In this document: piece after piece, positions 1 to 6,888 of the stretch | Numbering within the stretch: the stretch's first letter is position 1 | How the letters are laid out: each line of letters starts with the position of its first letter | From: Frankia sp. AgB32 | GTDB taxonomy: Bacteria > Actinomycetota > Actinomycetes > Frankiales > Frankiaceae | Direction: 5' to 3' | DNA: 57,060 nt | NCBI RefSeq assembly: GCF_023243045.1 | Contig: NZ_JALKFX010000021.1 | Span: 10,512 to 67,571 of the forward strand | The notes under the pieces: model-generated | The model's input: only the letters and a program-made list of their open reading frames with translations | Database searches by the model: none | What the model was told of the DNA's origin: nothing | Made by a program: the position numbers and the translations under genes

Positions 1-103
1 CCCGGGGCCGCCGGGGGGGGGGGCCCGGGCCGGGGGGGGGGGGGGAACCCCCCGGGGGGGGGGGGGGGGGGCGGCCGGGCCGGGGGGGGGCGGCGGGCCG
101 GAC
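1..103. other. G/C homopolymer artefact at window start
   Basis: Almost pure runs of G with a few C. No coding pattern or repeat unit is visible. The texture is the same as at about 47504-47690 and 51900-52005, where it breaks genes, so I read it as low-quality or gap-filled assembly. Any left end of the integrated element that lay here cannot be read. Confidence 0.8.
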
Positions 104-111
104 AGCCGGTC

Positions 112-486
112 TCAGAGGCCGGTGAGGCGCGCGTTCGCGTTGCGGTCGTAGTAAGCGGCCTTGTACCAGCACCGCACCCGCTCCACCCCCTGCTCGTCGC
201 GGATCACCGACCAGCGTGGGTCCTCGCGCGAGACCTCTCGGATCCAGCCGGCCGGGAGGGTGGCGTGGCGGAACAGGGGATCGCCGTCGACCGGATCGCC
301 GAGGACGAACCCGAGGTCGGTCCACACCTGCTCGTCGGCGGGGTGCAGGTTGACGGGCAGGAGGTCGGATGCGGCGAGCTGCTCGCCGCCGGCCGCTTCC
401 ATGTCCTCGGTGTAGGCGGCGGGACCCATGCCTTCGGCTCCGAGTAGGTGGGTGAAGGGGTCGCGCCGGGCGGTGTTCTCAACCAT
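112..486 (-). CDS. Phage-type hypothetical protein
   Basis: A 124-residue soluble protein of unknown function. It starts at ATG (484-486). The middle reads as a compact alpha/beta fold with a conserved-looking core (LPAGWIREV, WSVIRDEQGVERV) and ends in an aromatic, basic patch (WYKAAYYDRNANARL). I recall similar small proteins in actinophages and Streptomyces integrated elements, but no function. It is the last leftward gene visible, 113 bp after the preceding gene, so it is probably the distal member of the transcription unit that starts at 2754. There is no signal peptide or membrane segment. Confidence 0.6.
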   Translation of the reverse strand: MVENTARRDPFTHLLGAEGMGPAAYTEDMEAAGGEQLAASDLLPVNLHPADEQVWTDLGFVLGDPVDGDPLFRHATLPAGWIREVSREDPRWSVIRDEQGVERVRCWYKAAYYDRNANARLTGL

Positions 487-599
487 GATCGCTCCGTTCG
501 GTGGTGGTGTGCCTGCCGGCCCGGGGACGGGGTGGGACCGGGCCGGCAGGCGGAAGGACCGCCGCCCTACACGGGGGAGGGGAAGGGCGACGGTCGAGG

Positions 600-1145
600 T
601 CAGAGAGGGTTGCCGGCCCCGTCGTGGTCGCCGTCCCGCGCGCAGTGGCAGATGGACCCCGACGGCCCGCCAGAGCCGGGGTCGTAGCTGGCCAGCCAGT
701 GCCCCGACCCGGGTTCCCGCTCCTGGCCGGAAGCCGGTTCCGCCGGCCCCCAGTGGTCGAGGATCAGGCCCGGGTCGTGCATCTCGTCGTCCCGGTCGGC
801 GACCGCAAGCAGCGCCTCACCCAAGGCCCGCGCCACGCCGAAGTTGCCGAGCACCAGGACGGCGCCGATCGTGTCGTCGTCCCAGCCCGGGAGGACGACA
901 CGGATCTGTCCGCGCGGGTCGAAGCGGTGGAGCTTTCCCGCGTCGGGATCGTCGCCGAGCCCCTGCGGCCAGTCCTCCGGTCCGGCCACGTCGACGACGG
1001 AGAATCGGAGGTAGGGAGCGGGGAACAACGGGCCCAGGTTCCTGATCGTGATCGTGTGGCCGGTGGCTTCGGCGGTGAGGTCGGCGGCCCGGCCGGTCAG
1101 GTGCTCGCAGTCGACGGTGGTGTCCCTGCGGTCGGTGTCGGTCAA
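600..1145 (-). CDS. Hypothetical protein, element operon
   Basis: A 181-residue acidic protein. I do not recognise the family. The start is probably TTG at 1143-1145, because it overlaps the TGA of the upstream small gene (TTGA), the same coupling seen through this operon. The central part (DPRGQIRVVLPGWDDDTIGAVLVLGNFGVARALGEALLA) looks like an ordered helical domain. The C-terminal 40 residues are Gly/Ser/Asp-rich and end in CHCARDGDHDG, possibly a metal site. It lies in the leftward operon with the XRE/zinc protein at 2092-2754. Confidence 0.5.
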   Translation of the reverse strand: MTDTDRRDTTVDCEHLTGRAADLTAEATGHTITIRNLGPLFPAPYLRFSVVDVAGPEDWPQGLGDDPDAGKLHRFDPRGQIRVVLPGWDDDTIGAVLVLGNFGVARALGEALLAVADRDDEMHDPGLILDHWGPAEPASGQEREPGSGHWLASYDPGSGGPSGSICHCARDGDHDGAGNPL

Positions 1146-1276
1146 GATGCGGATTCCCCCGTGGGTGTTTCGGGCTGTGGGAGGTTGGCGGCTTCCGGGT
1201 CAGGGTCAACGCCCTTCCCGCCTCGGCGCCGGCACGGTGCGCCGGCGCCGAGGCAGAGCACGCACGCGGCGTTCAC
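1142..1276 (-). CDS. Very small Cys-containing protein
   Basis: A 44-residue reading frame beginning at GTG (1274-1276), which overlaps the TGA of the preceding small gene (GTGA). Its own TGA overlaps the TTG of the next gene. The N-terminus carries CVLC plus a third Cys in GAPC, which could form part of a zinc site. The rest is charged and disordered. The support is the pair of coupled overlaps, not homology. Confidence 0.4.
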   Translation of the reverse strand: MNAACVLCLGAGAPCRRRGGKGVDPDPEAANLPQPETPTGESAS

Positions 1277-1404
1277 CGGGGCGTCGGGCAGGGCTTGCCG
1301 GTGGCGTGCGCGCTGGCAGCGGACACCACGGCGCCCTTGGGTACCCAGACGGTGCCGCGGCACTTCGGGCAGTTCGCGATCGTCGCGCCGTCGAGGCCGC
1401 TCAC
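1273..1404 (-). CDS. Small zinc-ribbon-like protein
   Basis: A 43-residue protein starting at GTG (1402-1404) in a GTGA overlap with the membrane-protein gene upstream. A CPKC knuckle is followed by a hydrophobic strand (GTVWVPKGAVV) and a C-terminal PCP. This is a minimal one-knuckle or degenerate zinc ribbon. It is one of several tiny Cys-rich proteins of the element. Function is unknown. Confidence 0.45.
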   Translation of the reverse strand: MSGLDGATIANCPKCRGTVWVPKGAVVSAASAHATGKPCPTPR

Positions 1405-1591
1405 CGGGCGGCCCAGCCGACGCCGAGAGCGAACCCGACGGGAGCCGCGAGGAACAGGGCGACGCCGAGGAGGAGGGTCCAAGCGGCCAGGCCCCACCAG
1501 CGCGGCCGGCGGCCGAACGGCGGCGGGACCGGGGGCAGCTCCTCGGCCGGCAGGCCGGTGAGGAGGAACGGCAGACTGTCGGGGCCGATCA
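1401..1591 (-). CDS. Small inner-membrane protein
   Basis: A 62-residue protein starting at ATG 1589-1591, which overlaps the stop of the upstream gene (ATGA). A Pro-rich cytoplasmic head (about residues 1-30) is followed by one long hydrophobic stretch (WWGLAAWTLLLGVALFLAAP and beyond), enough for one or two membrane passes, and a basic end. Superinfection-exclusion and membrane-anchored regulatory proteins of phages can look like this, but that is inference. No family is recognised. Confidence 0.5.
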
Positions 1592-2095
1592 TGTGTTCAC
1601 CGCCGGCGGGGTTAGGGCGTGCAGCGGCGCGAGGAGACCGTCCAGCTCGACCGCCGGCACGTCCCAGGCGATGGTGGTCAACGTGAGTCGAATGTTGCGC
1701 CACCGGGTCGCGATCTTTACGTGGACGGGCGCGCCGTCCTCCGTCGAGGGGACCGCGGTGAACGTGTCGACGGCGACGGCGAGCTGGCCGGCGACCGCGG
1801 CCAGGGCGGCGATGCGGGCGGCGGGTGTTGCCGCCCCGATGATGAGCACGTCCGCGTAGGCGGCACCGGTGACACTGGTCGTCACGGTCAGGGTGACCAG
1901 CGGATCGAGACCGTCCTCCACCTCGGCCAAGGCGCGGAGGAAATCGCCCCGCTTCGGGGTGGGTGTGCGGGTCGGGGTGGGCGTGTAGGCGCGGGTGCAG
2001 GCGCATCCGGAGGTCCGGCAGCCGTCCGCGCGGTGATTGTGGACCTGATGCAGGCAGGTGCCGCACCAGACGCCGCCCTCGTCGATGGCGCTCAC
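1589..2095 (-). CDS. Hypothetical protein with N-terminal zinc ribbon
   Basis: A 168-residue protein. Residues about 10-35 carry a Cys/His cluster (CGTCLHQVHNH, then C-x5-C-x-C) that should bind zinc. A Thr/Pro linker follows, then a roughly 110-residue alpha/beta domain rich in Ala, Val and Thr with no recognised motif. The ATG (2093-2095) overlaps the TGA of the upstream XRE/zinc gene, and its own stop overlaps the next ATG, so translation is coupled both ways. The zinc ribbon suggests nucleic-acid or protein contact inside the element's regulatory operon, but the function is unknown. Confidence 0.55.
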   Translation of the reverse strand: MSAIDEGGVWCGTCLHQVHNHRADGCRTSGCACTRAYTPTPTRTPTPKRGDFLRALAEVEDGLDPLVTLTVTTSVTGAAYADVLIIGAATPAARIAALAAVAGQLAVAVDTFTAVPSTEDGAPVHVKIATRWRNIRLTLTTIAWDVPAVELDGLLAPLHALTPPAVNT

Positions 2096-2754
2096 TGGCT
2101 CACGTGCCCGTCACCGTCGTCGATCACCTTGGCGGTGTTGAAGTCGCCCGCGCCCCACGGGCAGTCGCATTCCAGGCAACCGACACCGTCGCCGTGGCTG
2201 GTGACGAGGTGCTCGCAGTGGCAGGTGCGGGTGCCGCCCGCGGCGACGTGGACCACCGGGATGGGCATGGTCCGGGCGTAGCCGGCGGGATGACCATCGG
2301 TGCCGCACGGCGCCAGGGGCGGGCGGGCGGCGATCCGCTGCCGGTCCGCCCGGAGGACGTCGGCGAGCGCCCGGCGCAACGTCGGGGAGTTCGAGTCGAT
2401 GCCACGGAGTCCCGCGAGGCGCCGCGCCGCTACCGCGATGTCGTCGACGGTGACGGGCACTGGGGTTGGGATGTCCACGGTGGTCAGGAGCCATCTTGGC
2501 CAGGGGGTGGCCTCGGCCTGCGCTAGGGGGATACCTAGTGCGGACGCGAGCGCGACCTGAGCGATGCGGTTGGGCGTGACTCCCCGGTGGGCCCAGCGCC
2601 ATACCTTCTGGCGTTCAGCGGCCATGTCGCGGACGCCCAGCTGCCAGGCGTGGGCGGCGACGAGTTCGGCAAGATCCCGGTAGGTCCATCCGCGTTGGGC
2701 GCGGACCACGTCAAGGGGGTGGATCGGCCCCTCGGGTGATGGGTTTGGTGACAT
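2092..2754 (-). CDS. Helix-turn-helix protein with C-terminal zinc cluster
   Basis: A 220-residue protein. I chose ATG at 2752-2754 (MSPNPSPEG) because it lies shortly behind the promoter carrying the shared palindrome at 2858-2877. The N-terminal 70 residues resemble an XRE/Cro-type helix-turn-helix (WTYRDLAELVAAHAWQLG, then AERQKVWRWAHRGVTP and a recognition-helix-like stretch). The C-terminal 50 residues hold a Cys/His-rich zinc cluster (CHCEHLVTSH, then CLECDC). It is the first gene of a leftward chain of 4-base overlaps and probably a DNA-binding regulator of the element. No homologue is recognised. Confidence 0.6.
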   Translation of the reverse strand: MSPNPSPEGPIHPLDVVRAQRGWTYRDLAELVAAHAWQLGVRDMAAERQKVWRWAHRGVTPNRIAQVALASALGIPLAQAEATPWPRWLLTTVDIPTPVPVTVDDIAVAARRLAGLRGIDSNSPTLRRALADVLRADRQRIAARPPLAPCGTDGHPAGYARTMPIPVVHVAAGGTRTCHCEHLVTSHGDGVGCLECDCPWGAGDFNTAKVIDDGDGHVSQ

Positions 2755-2845
2755 AAGGTCTCCCTTGCAGTTACGGCCGTCCGTTCGTGATCTCTGTCCA
2801 GGGGATCGAGCGGGCGGCCGTTTTGCGTCCGTGCCACAACAGTAC

Positions 2846-2880
2846 CACTGATTCATGAAACAGCAAATCTGCTGTTTCGC
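2846..2880 (-). promoter_or_regulatory. Promoter with palindromic operator, site 1
   Basis: Positions 2858-2877 form an inverted repeat (8-bp arms AAACAGCA/TGCTGTTT around AATC). It is followed on the minus strand by TTCATGA and a -10-like TACTGT at the right spacing from TTGCTG inside the palindrome. It lies upstream of the leftward gene that starts at 2754. It is the most diverged member of the five-site operator family. Confidence 0.6.
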
Positions 2881-2881
2881 G

Positions 2882-3163
2882 TCAACGCCTCCGCCGACGG
2901 GGTTGCTCTGCGGCCCGCTGCTCCTGCCACACCGCCAGAGCCCCCCGACACCGGACGCACGGCCGCACCGCATCCCTCGCGACCGGAACACCCCGCCGGG
3001 CCCGGTCCACCACCCGGACCTCGACCATTCCCCGGTCACACGCCGGGGCCTCCGGGAAATCCGGGTCCTCGTTCCGGTGGGTGCAGGTGCAGCCCGGCGT
3101 CCCGCAGTGCCCGGCCTCGATATCGGCCCGGGGAATCGCCCGGGGCATCACGGACACGGTCAC
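2882..3163 (-). CDS. Small Cys/His zinc-binding protein, paralogue A
   Basis: A 93-residue protein. It starts at GTG 3161-3163 behind a good ribosome site (GGGAGGTG). It has a CGTPGCTCTH cluster, then CDRGM, then CVRC near residue 75, consistent with a double zinc knuckle. The same plan (C-x3-C-x-C-x3-H, CDRG, C-x2-C) is repeated in the neighbour at 3242-3559, so the two are local paralogues. Arg-rich ends suggest nucleic-acid binding. It has its own operator-bearing promoter (3180-3199). No named family is recognised. Confidence 0.6.
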   Translation of the reverse strand: MTVSVMPRAIPRADIEAGHCGTPGCTCTHRNEDPDFPEAPACDRGMVEVRVVDRARRGVPVARDAVRPCVRCRGALAVWQEQRAAEQPRRRRR

Positions 3164-3179
3164 AGCGCACCTCCCACGA

Positions 3180-3199
3180 ATCAGCAGATCTGTCTTTAA
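3180..3199 (-). promoter_or_regulatory. Palindromic operator, site 2
   Basis: On the minus strand this reads AAAGACAGATCTGCTGAT, containing the 12-base core ACAGATCTGCTG found exactly at sites 3, 4 and 5. It sits 17 bp upstream of the GTG of the 2882-3163 gene. Confidence 0.6.
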
Positions 3200-3241
3200 A
3201 CGATACGACGATCCGTGAAATGCGGCTAGGAGGTATTGCGG

Positions 3242-3559
3242 TCAGGACGCGGTCGGATGCTCCTCAACCACCGCGCGAGCGGCGGCGCGGGATTTCGCGT
3301 GTGCCGCGCACACCGGACAGCGGGCCACCGCACCGCCGTCGACCTCGACGCCCTCCTGAAAGGACTGGCCTGCGGAAACAACCCCGCCGGTACGGCTGCC
3401 TGGCGCCGGGGTGGTGAATCCGCGGTCGCACGACCGCGGGCCATCCGGGTCGTGCGGGCAGGGACATCCGGGCGTCGGGCAGGCCCCGGAATCCCACCGC
3501 GAACGAGGTGCGCCAGGGGGCCGGCGGCGCAGGGGGAGAACCTGCGCGGTGCCGGTCAC
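3242..3559 (-). CDS. Small Cys/His zinc-binding protein, paralogue B
   Basis: A 105-residue protein starting at GTG 3557-3559, overlapping the TGA of the SLOG gene (GTGA). It repeats the pattern of its neighbour: CPTPGCPCPHD, then SCDRGF, then CPVCAAH. The linker between the last two clusters is about 35 residues. It is the last gene of the leftward unit that starts at 5383. The family seems specific to integrated elements of actinobacteria, but that is recollection and not a search. Confidence 0.55.
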   Translation of the reverse strand: MTGTAQVLPLRRRPPGAPRSRWDSGACPTPGCPCPHDPDGPRSCDRGFTTPAPGSRTGGVVSAGQSFQEGVEVDGGAVARCPVCAAHAKSRAAARAVVEEHPTAS

Positions 3560-3936
3560 GATTCGCGCCAGACATGCAGTTCGATACCGGCGTCGAGCGC
3601 GAGACGGGCGCACCCGGTGGCACCAGCGGACCGGTTCCGGATGAAGGCCAGGCACACGTCGGCGCCCACCTGGACCATCTCCGCGCTGCGGATCATCCCG
3701 GAGCGTTTCTTGAGTCGGTCCCAATCCGCGGGGTGTTCCTCGGAGACGACGGGGTGGCCGTCGGCGCGCGCAGTTTCGGCCCAGCGCTCGGCGATCAGGT
3801 CGGCGCCGGTGGGGCACGCGCCTTGGACGACTACCAGGCCGGCCGGGCCGGCGCGGCGCAGCCGGCTGTCGAGCGCCCAGTAGATCAGGGCGGCGTTCCG
3901 CCAGTCACGGGAACCGGTGATCAACACTCTCATCAT
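3556..3936 (-). CDS. SLOG-fold protein, DUF2493/YspA-like
   Basis: A 126-residue protein with the DUF2493 signature: an N-terminal strand and loop RVLITGSRDW, a middle GACPTGADLIAERWA, then HPADWDRLKKRSGMIRSAEMV and VGADVCLAFIRN. This is a Rossmann-like SLOG domain expected to bind a nucleotide or nucleotide-derived ligand. Single-domain versions are common in phages and in conflict-associated loci. It starts MMRV at 3934-3936, coupled to the upstream zinc-ribbon gene by an ATGA overlap. Its ligand is unknown. Confidence 0.8.
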   Translation of the reverse strand: MMRVLITGSRDWRNAALIYWALDSRLRRAGPAGLVVVQGACPTGADLIAERWAETARADGHPVVSEEHPADWDRLKKRSGMIRSAEMVQVGADVCLAFIRNRSAGATGCARLALDAGIELHVWRES

Positions 3937-4112
3937 GCCTCCAGGGCAGTGATTCCCGACGGCAGTGGGACCCGGCAGCCGGGGCACACGGGCCAGCCGC
4001 GGGCCGGATTCGACGTCTGATGCCGGCAGCGAACGCACGGGGCCCACAGCGGGCGGGCGCGGGCCTCCTCCGGGGGCTCCGATGCGGCCGGGGCGGCCTC
4101 GGGCGCGGTCAC
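3933..4112 (-). CDS. Small zinc-ribbon protein
   Basis: A 59-residue protein starting at GTG 4110-4112 in a GTGA overlap with the stop of the replication-type gene. An acidic, Pro/Ala-rich head is followed by CVRCRHQTSNPARGWPVCPGC, a clear two-knuckle zinc ribbon with CxxC at both ends. The size and position directly behind a replication-type protein fit an accessory factor, but no function is known. Confidence 0.55.
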   Translation of the reverse strand: MTAPEAAPAASEPPEEARARPLWAPCVRCRHQTSNPARGWPVCPGCRVPLPSGITALEA

Positions 4113-5383
4113 GACGCCTCCCGGGCGCTGATCGTTGCGGCGTGCCCGCGTGCGGCGTCGAGGTCCCAGTCGTGATCGTCGAGCCAGGCCCCGAGGATCT
4201 GCGCGGCGAGCCGGCTCGCCGGCTTTTTCCGCTGGCCGGTGAGTTCTCCGACCACGGACAGGCCGAGCGCATCCCGCGCGCCCTCGATGCGCTGGTGTCG
4301 CTCGGCCCGCCGCGCGGACGCCTCCCGGGTGTCCTGCCGTTGCTGCGCGGCCAGCTCGGCCGCGTCCGCCTCGCAGCCGGGGCAGCGTTCGCCCGGCGCG
4401 ATGTTGACCTTGTGCGTGATGCACGTCGCCGGGGACGGCGTCGCACGGGCCAGCGCGTCGGCAGCACGGCGCCACCGGGTGCAGCCGCGGCACGAGCAGC
4501 GAGCCGGGCCCTGCGGCAGCACGTCCACCTTCAGCCGCTTGCCGAGGAGCGCGGCCGGGCGCCGCATGTCGGGCAAGTCCGCGGCCAGATGCTCGGCGAG
4601 CGCGGGCGCCGGCCAGCCGCGGGCGAGCGCGGCAGCGATTGCCGGGCGGATGGCGTGTAGCTGCTCGGCGTCGAGGCGGGCGGCCTCGGCGACGGGGCCG
4701 ACGACCGCGTCGACGACCGCGTCGTGTTCTTCGGGTGCTTGTTCTTCCTGTGGATCTTCCCCACCACCACCCGTCTCGGGAGCCAGTGCGAGCGGCGCGG
4801 GCGCCTGCGCGGGTGGTGGTGGAGAAGGTCTCTTAGGTCTGGAAGAAGTAATGGGGGGCGCTGCGCCCCTACCCGTGGTGTTCTGCGCCCCTACCTGTGG
4901 GTGTTCTGCGCCCCTACCTGTGGCGTCCTGCGCCCCTACCTCGATGGGGGATGCTGGGGGCGCGGCGCCCCCACCTTGAGCGGGCTTCTTCGCTTTCTTG
5001 CGGGGCTCCGGGGTGACCGGCTGAGGCATGCCGTTCAGCCCGGGGAGCCCGAGCCGGTACCAGGTGCGCGTGCCGTTCGCCCGCGCGTCGGCCGGGTCCG
5101 GACGGTGCCGGATGATCCACGCCAGCGACTCCAGGTCTTCCAGGGCACGGCGGACGGTGGACCGGTCCAGGCCGGTCAGCGCGGCCAGTTCGGTCAGCGA
5201 GGGCGTGACGTCGGCCGAAAGGGTCCCGGTCTCGACGTCGGCGCGGGCGAGCAGGGCGGCCATGACGAGGCGGCAGGTCGACGTCAGCGGAGCGAAGGCG
5301 AGGATCCAGCGGCGGTTCGGGTCGTCGCGGTGGTCGCGGAACACGGCCCGCTCGATCTGCCATTTGATCGCGGGCTCGGTCAT
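4109..5383 (-). CDS. Helix-turn-helix replication-type protein
   Basis: A 424-residue protein. Residues 1-115 form a winged helix-turn-helix domain (TPSLTELAALTGLDRSTVRRALEDLESLAWI) of the kind at the N-terminus of phage and element replisome-organiser proteins. Residues about 125-210 are low complexity with repeated VGAQ.ATGRGA units and a Pro tract. Residues 250-400 are helical with a Cys cluster (CSCRGC, then CPGC). Many Streptomyces elements carry such a protein in the replication position, so initiator or organiser is the best guess. It heads a leftward unit of four overlapping genes (to 3242). Start is ATG 5381-5383. Confidence 0.65.
   Translation of the reverse strand: MTEPAIKWQIERAVFRDHRDDPNRRWILAFAPLTSTCRLVMAALLARADVETGTLSADVTPSLTELAALTGLDRSTVRRALEDLESLAWIIRHRPDPADARANGTRTWYRLGLPGLNGMPQPVTPEPRKKAKKPAQGGGAAPPASPIEVGAQDATGRGAEHPQVGAQNTTGRGAAPPITSSRPKRPSPPPPAQAPAPLALAPETGGGGEDPQEEQAPEEHDAVVDAVVGPVAEAARLDAEQLHAIRPAIAAALARGWPAPALAEHLAADLPDMRRPAALLGKRLKVDVLPQGPARCSCRGCTRWRRAADALARATPSPATCITHKVNIAPGERCPGCEADAAELAAQQRQDTREASARRAERHQRIEGARDALGLSVVGELTGQRKKPASRLAAQILGAWLDDHDWDLDAARGHAATISAREAS
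4856..4946. repeat. Tandem repeat inside the replication-type gene
   Basis: About four imperfect copies of a 24-30 bp unit centred on TGCGCCCCTACC, encoding VGAQ..TGRGA repeats of the linker of the 4109-5383 protein. Such arrays can be just a flexible linker, or iterons if the origin lies inside the gene. Confidence 0.6.
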
Positions 5384-5476
5384 CGGCTACCCCCGACGAG
5401 GGTGCCGGATGCGGTATCCGGGGCGCCGAGGGGCGCGCGGGCATGCGAGCATGGAAGTATCACGATGTGCTGCCTC

Positions 5477-5492
5477 TTGTTGGTCTGAACAA
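5477..5492. promoter_or_regulatory. Inverted repeat upstream of the replication-type gene
   Basis: TTGTT-n6-AACAA lies about 95 bp upstream of the ATG at 5383. It differs from the shared operator, so this unit may have a separate control. The -35 and -10 boxes are not clear. Confidence 0.3.
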
Positions 5493-5560
5493 CAGGGGTG
5501 GTGCGGCGTCGCAGTAGTCCCGCGCCAACGGGTGCGACGCATTGCTGGCCGGCAGGTGAA

Positions 5561-5588
5561 CGGCCAGGCGGTTGGCTCCGCCTGGCCG
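5561..5588 (-). terminator. Hairpin terminator after 5661-5951 gene
   Basis: A perfect 11-bp stem (CGGCCAGGCGG) with a 6-base loop TTGGCT, 73 bp downstream of the stop of the leftward 5661-5951 gene. There is no long U tract, as is usual in actinobacteria. The loop and 3' arm resemble those of the hairpin at 6037-6069. Confidence 0.6.
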
Positions 5589-5660
5589 GGATCCTCCCGG
5601 CCGACCAGACCATACACTCGGCCCGCCGCCCCGCGAGCTGGGCACATCCGTTCGATTCGC

Positions 5661-5951
5661 TCATGCCTCGACCCACCCGAGCAGGCCCTCGATGTCCTCC
5701 GCGGGCACCGCGGCGGCGAGCGCGATGACAAGGCCGACGAGCCGCTGCGGATTGGCCGACGCCAGCGTCCGCACGAGCGCGGCCACCGCGACCGTCCGGC
5801 CGTCATGCACCAAGTCTCGGACTTGTTCGGCATCGGCGATCGCGCGCATTCCACTGAGCCCCGGGTCGACCGGTCCGGCACCAGTCCCTGGTGAAACGGC
5901 CGCGATATGGCCGTCACACATCCGGGCATCAGTGCCCGGTGTTCGTCGCAT
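5661..5951 (-). CDS. Small hypothetical helical protein
   Basis: A 96-residue protein. I chose ATG 5949-5951 (MRRTPG) because a purine-rich GAGAAAGAG stands upstream; ATG ten codons later is an alternative. The C-terminal half is a regular amphipathic helical domain (RAIADAEQVRDLVHDG, VAALVRTLASANPQRLVGLV). Hairpins on both sides isolate it as a single-gene unit, unlike its overlapping neighbours, so it may be a separately expressed control or accessory protein. No family is recognised. Confidence 0.45.
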   Translation of the reverse strand: MRRTPGTDARMCDGHIAAVSPGTGAGPVDPGLSGMRAIADAEQVRDLVHDGRTVAVAALVRTLASANPQRLVGLVIALAAAVPAEDIEGLLGWVEA

Positions 5952-6036
5952 CCGCGATATGCTCTTTCTCGGAAAGGCGACCGTAAGGCCGCAGTGAATG
6001 GTTGGACACATCGATCTGCTAATCGGTGATCGCGCG

Positions 6037-6069
6037 AATGGCCCGGCTGGGTGGCTCCGCCGGGCCATT
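6037..6069 (-). terminator. Hairpin terminator of the methyltransferase operon
   Basis: A perfect 11-bp stem (AATGGCCCGGC / GCCGGGCCATT) with an 11-base loop, starting 10 bp downstream of the last gene of the leftward 8910-6079 unit. The stem ends in ATT, giving a short U run on the minus strand. Confidence 0.7.
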
Positions 6070-6078
6070 TGCCATCCG

Positions 6079-6888
6079 CTAACCGTCCGGTGGCTCCTCC
6101 CGCGCGAGGAACTGCGTGCACGCCGGCCAGCTCGCCCGCAGATCGGTCGCTGGCCCACGAGTCGCGTTCAGCCGGCACTTCCGATACCGGCCGTGCTCGA
6201 AGAACCGCAAACACCCCCCGCAGGTCTTCCCGTCGCTTTCGGGCAGCAGGCGATGTCCCGAGACCGGATGCACTCCGCTCGCGAGCGCATCCTGTTTCCG
6301 GGCGGTTCTGTGCCGTTGCGCCGACAACGGTTTCGGACCTGGCGCGCACGGCTCGTCGCCGAACATGTCGAGCTGTCTCGGCCGCTGCTCGCCGGCGAGG
6401 TCCTGACGGACGGCCGTGTGCGGCTCGCGCTCAGGCGGCGCGTCGTCCAACGCGATGCCGTCCACGAGCACACCAACCCAGTCGCAGGACACACCCGCCG
6501 TGCCGCGGTGGAACGCGAACCTGCCCCGGGGCGTCAGGCCAACCTGCTCCCGGCACCCCGGGCACATCGCCGTCGGCCGCCCCGACCGCACCCGGGCACG
6601 CCGTCTCGCGGCCTGGGCCTCAACCCGGCGTCGACAGCGCTGCACCGCCCGGCACTCCGACTTCGAGCAGTACCAGCGCTCATCCGGCCGGCGCCCGCGA
6701 CCAGGGGGGACCGGTGCGCCGCATCCGCCGGCGCACGGCCGCGGGTCGGTCAGCAGGTACACCCGACGTCGCGGCGGGCTTCCCTCGCACGGCGTGCCGT
6801 CGCCGTCGGTGTGGCTGTGGACCTGTCTGTCGCGGCGGACCGCGCAGGAACGGCCGCACGTCGGGCAGTCCCGGCGGGGATCGGTCAC
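6079..6888 (-). CDS. Multi-zinc-finger phage-type protein
   Basis: A 269-residue protein starting at GTG 6886-6888, which overlaps the TGA of the methyltransferase (GTGA). At least four Cys clusters are visible: CPTCGRSC near the N-terminus, CAGGCG, YCSKSEC, and a C-terminal block TCGGCLRFFEHGRYRKCRL followed by RASWPAC. That last block is typical of small actinophage zinc proteins. Basic, Arg-rich segments between the clusters suggest nucleic-acid binding. It is the last gene of the methyltransferase/HNH unit, so it may assist DNA modification or nicking. The function is not known. Confidence 0.6.
   Translation of the reverse strand: MTDPRRDCPTCGRSCAVRRDRQVHSHTDGDGTPCEGSPPRRRVYLLTDPRPCAGGCGAPVPPGRGRRPDERWYCSKSECRAVQRCRRRVEAQAARRRARVRSGRPTAMCPGCREQVGLTPRGRFAFHRGTAGVSCDWVGVLVDGIALDDAPPEREPHTAVRQDLAGEQRPRQLDMFGDEPCAPGPKPLSAQRHRTARKQDALASGVHPVSGHRLLPESDGKTCGGCLRFFEHGRYRKCRLNATRGPATDLRASWPACTQFLAREEPPDG

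Noticed and set aside
104-600. Left attachment site (second copy of the tRNA-Ser 3' end)
   Set aside because: No match to the T-arm/acceptor sequence was found near the window start, which is also masked by homopolymer.
5384-5676. Coding gene upstream of the replication-type gene (leftward frame ending at 5380)
   Set aside because: It shares an ATGA overlap with the next gene but has no sensible start near a promoter and a shadow-like composition. It is also crossed by the terminator hairpin.
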